From: Methanothrix sp.
GTDB lineage: Archaea; Halobacteriota; Methanosarcinia; Methanotrichales; Methanotrichaceae
Assembly: GCA_017994055.1 (NCBI GenBank)
Contig: JAGOLL010000004.1
Span: forward strand, 1 to 58,501
Length of the DNA stretch: 58,501 nucleotides
Reading direction: 5' to 3'
The notes beneath the pieces were generated by a model. The model was not told the origin of the DNA. It searched no databases and saw only the letters and a list, made by a program, of their open reading frames with translations. Every line of letters starts with the position of its first letter. Position 1 is the first letter of the stretch. The position numbers and the translations under genes were made by a program. Of the stretch, positions 8,342-15,761 are shown one piece after another.

Positions 8342-8974
8342 CTATATAAAACTAGCTTTTATACGCTGCGCTGTGGACCAGCTATGCCTGGCGCAGCCCG
8401 GCAGGTCCCGGTTCTCTCTCACCCATCGGCTCAAAAAGTCCAGGGTCATCTGATCGTGAGGATAGCCGCTTCCGATCTTGCAGTTCAGAGCGGCCTCAAG
8501 CTTCCTCATTGAGGCGTCCCGGCTCACCTTGGCCAGGATGGAGGCGGCTGATACTACGGCATGGTGCTGATCCGCCTTGTGCTCGGCTCGAACCACCATC
8601 TCTGTATTGCTGGCGGCCTTGACCCGCTCCGCAAATCTTAAGGCATCCACATCGGCGGCATCTAGTATGGCCAGATCGGCATGCAGCCTGGAAAGAACCT
8701 GGGAGAAGCTCCGGACCATGATCTCGTTCATGGTCATGACGGCGCGAAGCTCATCTATCATCTGGGGCCTGACCTCCAGGATATACTGATCCGAGGCGAT
8801 GGCTCTGATCTTTCTGGCCAGGCTCTCCCTCTTTGCTGGCGAGAGCATCTTGGAGTCCCTGACCCCCCATCCGGCCAGGTCAAAGAGCCGATCCTCCTCT
8901 ATGACCAGGCCGGCCACGAACATGGAGCCTACGACCGGGCCCTTGCCCGCCTCATCTGCGCCCAGGAGCAACAC
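8342..8974 (-). CDS. rnhB: Ribonuclease HII
   Basis: This 210-residue protein is archaeal RNase HII, which cuts the RNA strand of RNA-DNA hybrids and single ribonucleotides in DNA. The first catalytic Asp-Glu pair lies in LLGADEAGKGPVVGSM, and a further Asp is in LDAADVDALRF. The stretch SAASILAKVSRDASM and the GSGYPHDQMTLDFL block are also typical. The start is a GTG without obvious Shine-Dalgarno; the first conserved residues follow immediately, so no earlier start is needed. It lies between the membrane protein and the aminotransferase on one strand. Confidence 0.92.
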   Translation of the reverse strand: MLLLGADEAGKGPVVGSMFVAGLVIEEDRLFDLAGWGVRDSKMLSPAKRESLARKIRAIASDQYILEVRPQMIDELRAVMTMNEIMVRSFSQVLSRLHADLAILDAADVDALRFAERVKAASNTEMVVRAEHKADQHHAVVSAASILAKVSRDASMRKLEAALNCKIGSGYPHDQMTLDFLSRWVRENRDLPGCARHSWSTAQRIKASFI

Positions 8975-9026
8975 AAAAAGGTGCTAGGCAGCTTAAGCTA
9001 TTTCAATCATTCCAGGAATTGCAGCG

Positions 9027-10043
9027 CTATATCCCTGCGATGCCGAGAGCGATCTCCAGCATAATGAGGATCAGAGGTATGAGGATAACCACAGCTATAT
9101 AGAGCAATTCCCGCCAGCCGAATGGCCATTCGCTCATCTTATTCAATTTATCCTGGACCATGAGCACATCTTTAAGGCAAGATACATTCTCATCGGTTGG
9201 AACTTCAAAGGGGCCATCCATTGCTGCCTTTAGCTGAGATGAGAATAGCTCAAACCTCTCTTTCTTGGTGGAGATCATCATCTTGTGTATGCTGTACTGG
9301 GGCAGAAGAAAATAGGCGAAGAGAACCAGGGCAAAGCCCGAAAACCAGATTATCGTCTGGAGGGAGGAGAACTGGGGGGGCACGACAATCTGAAAGAAGC
9401 CCCACACAATATAAACCATTGCGGCACATATGGTGAACTGGGAGTAGATCGTCCCTATGGAGTGAAAATCGGAATACAGGGCATCAAGACGCAGCGGCAG
9501 CAGGCCGATGTTATGCACTGCCAGAGCGGTCATGAATAATATGTACAGCCCGGCACCTTCCAGATAAACTGCCAGGTAATATGCCGATTTAAAGGCAAGA
9601 TATGATAAATCAGAGCTGAATGATAACTCATGATGGTCTATCCCAATCAAATGGACGAATAGGATGAAAAGCAGTGCAAAGGCTATCATCCTCTGATTAT
9701 TGAATATTTCAGATGCCTGCCTGCGGCTCAATTCGATGATCTTCTCCTTTGGAAGGTCGACGATGCCAAGAAGGATGCCCTGGAATGCATCCCATTTATT
9801 GTATGCCCAGCTTATGATCATGCCCTCCATGGCAGTTATGGCCGATATGATGCAAAATGCATCAAGATACATCAACGATCTTTCAAAACGGAGCAGAATA
9901 AAAAGAGATACCAGAAAGATGGCAGCTGAAATTAGAGGCCATGCCGTATAGTATGGACCAGGAATCATGGAAGTCAGCCTGACCAGATGCATTTGATTGA
10001 TATTATTGAACTCTGAGCTGCTGCCGGTCATGGACTGAGGCAC
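9027..10043 (-). CDS. Polytopic membrane protein of unknown function
   Basis: A 338-residue protein with about seven hydrophobic segments, for example WPLISAAIFLVSLFILL, MIAFALLFILFVHLIG, AGLYILFMTALAVHNIG, FTICAAMVYIVWGFF, IIWFSGFALVLFAYFLL and a C-terminal LLYIAVVILIPLILIML. A cytoplasmic loop of about 60 residues (KKERFELFSSQLKAAMDG) precedes the last segment. The start is a GTG; an ATG four codons later is equally possible. No transporter or enzyme motif was recognised. A TATA-like stretch (tataatatatatt) lies about 30-45 bases upstream on this strand, so it probably starts its own transcript. Confidence 0.7.
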   Translation of the reverse strand: MPQSMTGSSSEFNNINQMHLVRLTSMIPGPYYTAWPLISAAIFLVSLFILLRFERSLMYLDAFCIISAITAMEGMIISWAYNKWDAFQGILLGIVDLPKEKIIELSRRQASEIFNNQRMIAFALLFILFVHLIGIDHHELSFSSDLSYLAFKSAYYLAVYLEGAGLYILFMTALAVHNIGLLPLRLDALYSDFHSIGTIYSQFTICAAMVYIVWGFFQIVVPPQFSSLQTIIWFSGFALVLFAYFLLPQYSIHKMMISTKKERFELFSSQLKAAMDGPFEVPTDENVSCLKDVLMVQDKLNKMSEWPFGWRELLYIAVVILIPLILIMLEIALGIAGI

Positions 10044-10219
10044 CCTCTCCGCCTAAATCATGTAAAGGAGTTATAATATATATTGTTTTCTGCAAGCGAT
10101 AATATGCATTCTCAAAGCTGATATAAAACTTTTAAAGAACATTTAACCATTTGACAGTGCTCAATAAATATCCCAACTTTATCTATAAACGAATATGACC
10201 ATCAAGAGGTAGGTATAAC

Positions 10220-10773
10220 TCAATTTTCATTAGGCAGGTCGGTGCGATCATTCAGCACAATTTTCATGTGAAGCCTGTCTCGCTCCTCCTCGGATAGTCT
10301 GGAGATGGCATAGCCTATCCTGCCTCGGAGAAGACATTTTGAGTTGCAGTCACATTGTAAAAGGTCCTGATTCTGCCCTCAGGATAGACTACTAAAAACC
10401 GGGGGATGCCTTCTTTGGCAGGCTCATCTTTGCTACCGAAGGGCGTAGCATCAAAGAGATAGTAGCCACTATTATGCTTGCCCGCTCCTCTCACAAATAA
10501 AGTTGCCCCTGATATATCCGCCCGAATCAGTTCAACATCTTTATAAAATCCCAGGAAGGACAGCAGCTCCGACTCCAGTGATCTGCACCCAAGGATCATG
10601 ACATATATGCGGGTAAATGTATCCAGGCTATATTTCAGATCGAAGCTGGCATTCTCCTCTTCCAGATGCATGACCACCTCATTGATTCGGATATAATCGC
10701 TGGCTGTGGCTGAAGGAAGACAGACCAGCCAGAGGAGAGCCAGAATGGTCAGCATGCCTGAGGCAAGACTCAT
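10220..10773 (-). pseudogene. Secreted protein gene with a frameshift near its 3' end
   Basis: The first frame gives 152 residues with a signal peptide (ILALLWLVCLPSATA) and a mature domain DYIRINEVVMHLEEENASFD, ending at TAG in the bases around 10315. Skipping one base at about 10318-10324 opens another frame that reads RIGYAISRLSEEERDRL and HMKIVLNDRTDLPNEN to a TGA at 10220. This tail is amphipathic and charged like real protein and continues the domain naturally. The shift may be a mutation, a sequencing error or a recoding event. The start has GGGTGA just upstream and follows the zinc-ribbon gene by three bases. Function unknown; it is probably exported. Confidence 0.6.
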
Positions 10774-10776
10774 ATC

Positions 10777-10971
10777 TCACCCATAAGCCTTCAGTATTGA
10801 GGGCAGGAATAAGATCAATCCCATTATCACCAGAAAGACCAGGAAAAGCAGTTGCTGCTTTCTTTGGGCTGATCTGAACTTAGATTCGCACAGCTCGTCG
10901 CAGAAGCTCTCGTCCGGGCGTACAGCATTGCCGCAGACCAGGCAATGTTTATGCGGCTCGATTTCTGTCAT
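10777..10971 (-). CDS. Zinc-ribbon membrane protein, DUF2116-like
   Basis: A 64-residue tail-anchored protein: an N-terminal zinc ribbon with HCLVCGNAVRPDESFCDELC, giving Cys pairs CxxC and CxxxC, a basic helix (KFRSAQRKQQ) and one C-terminal transmembrane helix (LLFLVFLVIMGLILFLPSIL). This matches the DUF2116 plan widespread in Methanosarcinia, whose role is unknown. An ATG seven codons earlier is less likely because GGTGAT sits right before this one. Its stop lies three bases before the next start, so the two genes form an operon. Confidence 0.8.
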   Translation of the reverse strand: MTEIEPHKHCLVCGNAVRPDESFCDELCESKFRSAQRKQQLLFLVFLVIMGLILFLPSILKAYG

Positions 10972-11162
10972 CAAATCACCCGCAGCGGTCATTCATTGGA
11001 GGGTAAATAAGGCTTTCCCGGTTGGCGGGATAGATCGAAGAGGCTTTTTAAAACAGAAAGCTGAAGCCTAATATGCAGGCCAAAATATGATATTCAGATC
11101 GAGCGTCGGGACTATTCCGTTTTTGCATTAACTATAAAAGGCTTCGGGAGGATCAGCCTGCC

Positions 11163-13190
11163 ATGCAGAGAATCTCGATGATCATCTTCGCCGCATTGCT
11201 GATCTGTCTATGTCCCTCCGGGGAGGCTAGGACTTATATCGTCGATGACAGCGGCTTTGCTAATTATGAGTCCATCCAGAGCGCAGTTGAAGCGGCCAGC
11301 GATGGAGATACAATTTACATAAAGCCCGGCAAGTACAGTGAGGAGGTTGTCCTGAACAAGAGCCTGACATTGCTGCCCCTTGTCGGGGAGACCGATCCCA
11401 TTATCCTGGAGGGAGATGACCGCCTGGAGACGGCAGTGACTATAAACTCAGACGGCTGCACTCTGCAGGGCTTGACTGCCAGCAACTACCTGGGACCGGC
11501 AATTGACGCCAGATCCAAGGGCAATTCCATCCGGGAAAATGTCATCGAGAACTCCAATCCTGCGCTGCTGGCTAGGGGCTCTGGAGAGAACCTGATATCC
11601 GGAAATATGATATCCAACAGCCAGGGCGGCATAATCCTCTGGGATAACTCGAGCAACAACTCCATTGAGGACAACCAAATCTCCGGGTGCAACAGCTCGA
11701 TTCTGATCCGGGAGGCCGCAGGCAACCAGATCTCGGGCAATAAGATATCTGGCGCTCATTGGGGCATATGGCTGGACGATGCGCAGTTCTGTGAGGTGGA
11801 GAACAATGAGATCCAGTCCGAATACTTCGGCATGCTTCTCCAGAACAGCAGCTCCATAGGCATAAACCGAAATCTGGTGCATATCATTAGTTCCTTATCT
11901 GCCTCGACAAACGGCATAACCATCGTCAATTCGAGCCAGATTGAGGTTCAAGAAAATGAGATCGATGGCGGGAGCATAGGCTTGGGCATCTCTGCATGTC
12001 GCGGTGCAAGGTTCCGGGATAATACAATTGCCGGCTGCCAGAATGCTGCAGTGATCAAGGACTCTTTCGGAGGCGACCTGTCCAACAACAGCATCCTTGG
12101 TGCGGATTATGCCCTCCGGATAGAGAACCTGAGCTATAGCTCTGTTTATCAGAATAGAATAGAACGCAGCACAACGGGAATTGAGCTGATAGGATGCAAA
12201 AATGACAATATCACCAAAAATCAGCTCTCAGCAGTCACAGACACGGCAATGCTGATCACATCCTCAAGCGACAGTTCAATAACCTCTAATGCCGTCTCCG
12301 ATTGCGAGAAGGGCATCATTCTGCTCGAGGCTCCTGGAAACCGTCTCTCTCAGAATGTCTTTGAAAATGTGAGCTGGTGCCTTTATGTGGAGGCTTCGAG
12401 CCGAGAGGCCTATGATAATTCCATAGACGAGTCCAATATCGCCGACTCCCATCCCCTGGTCTATCTCTTCAACCGCTCCGGTGAGCAGATAGTGGACCGG
12501 GATATAGCCCATATGACCCTGGCTTACTGCGACAATCTCACCGTCCAAAACTCCACCATAACCAGAGACGCCCTTTTCCTCTACAGCTCCAGGAACAGCA
12601 GCATCATCGGGAATAACATCTCCTCCTGCTATGGCATGCGCCTGATATCATCCGATGGCAATCGGATATCTGGAAACCAGATGAAGAGAAATGCATTCAG
12701 TGGCATGTTTCTATACGACTCCCATTTCAATGATCTGGCAGGGAATAATGCCTCCGGCAACGGCCAGAATGGAATCTCCCTCTTATCCTGCAGCAAGAAC
12801 ACCATTCGCGACAATGTCCTTGACGGCAATGACGCCTCTGGCATCTGGCTGAACCTCTCTGATGAAAACCAGATCTATCAGAATAATATCAGCAACAGCT
12901 CTATAGGTCTAGAGGTGCTGGAGTCTTCAGGAAACAGCATATTCCACAACAACTTTTTGGACAACAGCGAGAACTCACAGGACAGCAGGGGAACAAATAG
13001 CTGGGATCAGGGCAATGTCACCGGAGGCAACTACTGGGATGATCATGTGGCCAAAGGAAATCCCAGCCAGAGCTGGCCCAGGATGATCAAGGGTGGAGAT
13101 GGTCAGGATCGCTATCCTTTCCAGGATAGGGGCGGCTGGCGCCTTGAGGGCGCCGCCTCATCTCTGAACATGAGCGCTCAGCTTCCTTGA
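11163..13190 (+). CDS. Secreted NosD-like parallel beta-helix protein
   Basis: This 675-residue protein has a signal peptide (ISMIIFAALLICLCPSGEA) and then a right-handed parallel beta-helix of PbH1 repeats. Typical NosD phrasing includes YESIQSAVEAASDGDTIYI near the N-terminus and many units such as GNQISGNKISG, NNSIEDNQISG and SGNSIFHNNF. The C-terminal GGNYWDDH block is common in archaeal NosD/surface-layer relatives. It probably acts as a cell-surface carbohydrate-binding or structural protein. Many N-x-S/T sequons suggest heavy N-glycosylation. No C-terminal anchor is visible, so it is either released or held by other proteins. A TATA-like ctataaaag lies about 35 bases upstream. Confidence 0.85.
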   Translation: MQRISMIIFAALLICLCPSGEARTYIVDDSGFANYESIQSAVEAASDGDTIYIKPGKYSEEVVLNKSLTLLPLVGETDPIILEGDDRLETAVTINSDGCTLQGLTASNYLGPAIDARSKGNSIRENVIENSNPALLARGSGENLISGNMISNSQGGIILWDNSSNNSIEDNQISGCNSSILIREAAGNQISGNKISGAHWGIWLDDAQFCEVENNEIQSEYFGMLLQNSSSIGINRNLVHIISSLSASTNGITIVNSSQIEVQENEIDGGSIGLGISACRGARFRDNTIAGCQNAAVIKDSFGGDLSNNSILGADYALRIENLSYSSVYQNRIERSTTGIELIGCKNDNITKNQLSAVTDTAMLITSSSDSSITSNAVSDCEKGIILLEAPGNRLSQNVFENVSWCLYVEASSREAYDNSIDESNIADSHPLVYLFNRSGEQIVDRDIAHMTLAYCDNLTVQNSTITRDALFLYSSRNSSIIGNNISSCYGMRLISSDGNRISGNQMKRNAFSGMFLYDSHFNDLAGNNASGNGQNGISLLSCSKNTIRDNVLDGNDASGIWLNLSDENQIYQNNISNSSIGLEVLESSGNSIFHNNFLDNSENSQDSRGTNSWDQGNVTGGNYWDDHVAKGNPSQSWPRMIKGGDGQDRYPFQDRGGWRLEGAASSLNMSAQLP

Positions 13191-13247
13191 GATTGCTTCG
13201 GTCTTGATCGAAATACTTAAGATGGTGAAGAGAAAAGGAGATAAAAC

Positions 13248-13421
13248 ATGGCTAAGAGAAAGAACGAAGGCAGTGGCCTTCAGTCGTCGGCAGGCCTCAT
13301 GAGATACTTTGAGGCTGACGACACGGCAATAAAGCTCGATCCTAAATTGGTGCTTGGAGCCTGCATTGGTGCCGGCTTGGTAATAATGGGACTGAATATC
13401 GCCTTTGGCTTCTGGCCTTAG
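13248..13421 (+). CDS. secG: Preprotein translocase subunit Sec61-beta (archaeal SecG)
   Basis: A 57-residue gene with GGAG eight bases upstream of the ATG. The translation has the archaeal Sec61-beta pattern: a basic N-terminus (MAKRKNEGSG), the SSAGLMRYF motif, KLDPKLVLG and one C-terminal transmembrane helix (ACIGAGLVIMGLNIAFGF). It is the small non-essential-type subunit of the SecYEG/Sec61 channel and sits in the cytoplasmic membrane with its N-terminus inside. It is read after the NosD-like gene but probably has its own promoter. Confidence 0.92.
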   Translation: MAKRKNEGSGLQSSAGLMRYFEADDTAIKLDPKLVLGACIGAGLVIMGLNIAFGFWP

Positions 13422-13434
13422 GCCATAACAACTT

Positions 13435-14046
13435 TTATTTTATTTGCATAATTTTCACTGAAGCTAGGAATCGCTCGGTTACCTCTCTGTCGTATGTGGA
13501 TAGGATCAACCCAACGGCATCGGAGGACAGCACGCCGCCCGGGCGGTCCAGATGATATGTAACCGGATATGCTGCAACATAGACCATCTTGCCTGTGGAG
13601 CATTTTCTACCGCTAGCTGATATGCCTTTTCTGCCTTCGATAGTTCTATCGGTCATATCTATATCCTGGCATACATCCATGTCAGCCAGTGTGCTGTTGG
13701 CCAGGGCGGTCATGCTGCTCATATTGACATGAGATGGATCGCTCTTTGAGTATGTGATCACTGAGACCTTTATGGCCTTTGACCGATCCAAAGAAGAGGC
13801 CAGCGTCAGGGTATCGGTATGTATAGCCGTCTTTCCCGAAGTGCTGTCGCCATGAGCTATGCTTCTGTCGTAGTCATCCATATCCGACCAGTTAAATTCG
13901 ACCATCCATTTGCCGTATTCTTCCTTGACCGTCGCAACTGTCAGATCGGTCATGCTGGGCAGTTGTCCTGATGCTGCAGGCCAGGAAAAGGATGCCGAGA
14001 AAGCCAGAAGAATGATGGCTGCCCGACCAAAATTCGTGATGTTCAA
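13435..14046 (-). CDS. Secreted protein of unknown function
   Basis: A 203-residue protein with a signal peptide (AAIILLAFSASFSWPAASG). The mature domain has KEEYGKWMVEFNWSDMDDYD, two cysteines (DVCQDIDM and GRKCSTGKM) that could form a disulfide, and IEGRKGISASG. The last motif and the closing LASVKIMQI resemble, distantly, the IDGHDGAIGSG block and C-terminus of the three paralogues at 39.5-41.8 kb, so all four may share one secreted fold. It is convergent with the Sec61-beta gene, 13 bases apart. No function can be assigned. Confidence 0.6.
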   Translation of the reverse strand: MNITNFGRAAIILLAFSASFSWPAASGQLPSMTDLTVATVKEEYGKWMVEFNWSDMDDYDRSIAHGDSTSGKTAIHTDTLTLASSLDRSKAIKVSVITYSKSDPSHVNMSSMTALANSTLADMDVCQDIDMTDRTIEGRKGISASGRKCSTGKMVYVAAYPVTYHLDRPGGVLSSDAVGLILSTYDREVTERFLASVKIMQIK

Positions 14047-14171
14047 GATCCAGACCTCCAGATTATCTTGCCATTCAAGAGGTCTAATTTGAACTCGATC
14101 ATATTAATATATATTGCCTGAGTTAAGAAAATTCCGCAAGACAAATATACTTACCCGGCCAAGATAGTCTC

Positions 14172-15053
14172 ATGAGCCAGATGACGGATCCGCTTCTATC
14201 TCAGGTAGGGGGAGATGCTGCCAGTGCATTGATCAATAACATCTGGATTCTCTTATTCGTATTTCTCTTTCTGGTGCCCATGCTGCAGAGGTACTACCTG
14301 CAGACGGCCAGAAAGAGCGTTCTGGCCAAGCTGGGCAAATCCCGGGGAACTCAGGTCATAACCCTCATCCATCGCCAGGAGACCATCAGCTTTCTGGGCA
14401 TTCCCCTGGCCCGATATATCGATATCGATGACAGCGAGAGGGTCTTGAGGGCTATCCGCGCCGCGCAGAAGGATGTTCCCATCGACATCATCCTGCACAC
14501 CCCGGGAGGCCTGGCCCTGGCCGCCACCCAGATCGCCATGGCCTTGAAGGCCCATCCATCGAAAAAGACGGTCATAGTTCCCCATTATGCCATGAGCGGC
14601 GGAACCCTGATCGCCTTTGCCGCGGACAGCATAATCATGGATCCGCATGCCGCCCTCGGCCCTGTCGATCCCCAACTGGGGGATGCACAAGGGAGTTACC
14701 CGGCAACATCTCTGCTCCTGGTTGCCTCCAAGAAGAAGATCGATGAGATGGATGACAAGACCCTGATCTACGCCGAGGAGGCCAGAAAGGCCATGGAGCA
14801 GATGAGAGCTCTTCTGCGGAAGATCCTGGAGGGCAAGTGCGGGCAGGAGAAACTGGAGACAATCATCGAGGAGTTCGTCTCCGGCAAGTACACCCATGAT
14901 CATCCCTTCATGGCTGAGCAGGCCCGCTCTCTCCTGGGAGAATGCGTGGAGACGGCTGTTCCGGAGGAGGTCTATTCCCTCATGGACCTCTATCGCATGG
15001 AAGCGGGGAGAAGCCGGCCAGGCGTCGAGTATGTGCCGCTGATGAAGCATTAG
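14172..15053 (+). CDS. SDH-family membrane serine protease (ClpP/SppA-like)
   Basis: A 293-residue protein with an N-terminal membrane segment (IWILLFVFLFLVPML) and a Clp-fold domain of the archaeal SDH protease family (SppA relatives). Visible are ILHTPGGLALAATQIAMAL (oxyanion-hole region), HYAMSGGTLIAFAAD with the likely nucleophile serine, and MDPHAALGPVDPQLG, which is the family signature. A C-terminal helix region follows. The domain probably faces the cytoplasm and degrades membrane-associated or signal-type peptides. It has its own upstream region of about 125 bases. Confidence in the family is high; the substrate is unknown. Confidence 0.87.
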   Translation: MSQMTDPLLSQVGGDAASALINNIWILLFVFLFLVPMLQRYYLQTARKSVLAKLGKSRGTQVITLIHRQETISFLGIPLARYIDIDDSERVLRAIRAAQKDVPIDIILHTPGGLALAATQIAMALKAHPSKKTVIVPHYAMSGGTLIAFAADSIIMDPHAALGPVDPQLGDAQGSYPATSLLLVASKKKIDEMDDKTLIYAEEARKAMEQMRALLRKILEGKCGQEKLETIIEEFVSGKYTHDHPFMAEQARSLLGECVETAVPEEVYSLMDLYRMEAGRSRPGVEYVPLMKH

Positions 15054-15185
15054 GAAGACTGCCATCTTCAGACGGTTCTGGCTCGATTTTCGGGCCTCGC
15101 ACTCTGGAAAAGCTTTATCATACCGGGCTATTCTTAAAGAACTGGAGAGGGCGATGCAAAGATCCTCTTTGGAGAGACACGGGCT

Positions 15186-15761
15186 TTGAAGATCGGAGTT
15201 GATATTGACGGGGTTCTGGCGGATCAGGTCGCTGCCGTGCTCAGGGAGATCGAGAAGGATTATGGGCGAAAGTACAGGAAAAGCGATATCAATCGCGCCC
15301 ACTGGTCCTTCGACGGCATAGAGATCTGGACCGAGATCTCCCGTCTTCTCAGCGATCCTGAGTATGTCTTGAGGGTGCCGGTATTGGAAGGGGCGAAAAA
15401 GGCGGTAAAGCAGCTTTCTACGCCTGAGCATGAGCTTATGGTGGTCACGGCCAGGAGGCCTCACACCGAGGAGGCCACTAGGAGATGGCTCAAGGAGCAT
15501 TTCCCCTGTCTGACCCGGTACCACCATGCCAGAACAGGCACAAAGCACAACATCCCCTGCGATGTTCTCATCGACGACCTGGATCTGAACATAGTTGAGT
15601 TTGTGAAGAGCGATCCTAAGAGACAGGGAATACTGTTCCTCCATCCCTGGAGCCTGAACGATACAGATATCCACGATTATTCTGATCAGGTATTCTTCTG
15701 CCCGGAATGGAGAAGCGTGGTGGAGTCCATTGCCGCCATCAGCCCGGAGAAGACTGCCTGA
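15186..15761 (+). CDS. HAD-type 5'(3')-nucleotidase-like phosphatase
   Basis: A 191-residue HAD-superfamily protein. Motif I is GVDIDGVLAD with nucleophile and acid Asp. Motif II is in VVTARRP, the lysine is probably in GTKHNIP, and motif IV is the Asp pair of LIDDLDLN. The pattern resembles the 5'(3')-deoxyribonucleotidase (NT5C) group, including WSFDGIEIW as cap region. The start is TTG; no ATG fits before the conserved aspartates. It probably dephosphorylates a nucleotide or small sugar phosphate. The following U32 gene overlaps its last 32 bases. Confidence 0.8.
   Translation: MKIGVDIDGVLADQVAAVLREIEKDYGRKYRKSDINRAHWSFDGIEIWTEISRLLSDPEYVLRVPVLEGAKKAVKQLSTPEHELMVVTARRPHTEEATRRWLKEHFPCLTRYHHARTGTKHNIPCDVLIDDLDLNIVEFVKSDPKRQGILFLHPWSLNDTDIHDYSDQVFFCPEWRSVVESIAAISPEKTA

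Noticed and set aside
14253..15674. 473-codon frame antisense to the SDH protease and phosphatase genes
   Set aside because: It spans two recognised genes on the other strand, has no ribosome site and no recognisable domain.
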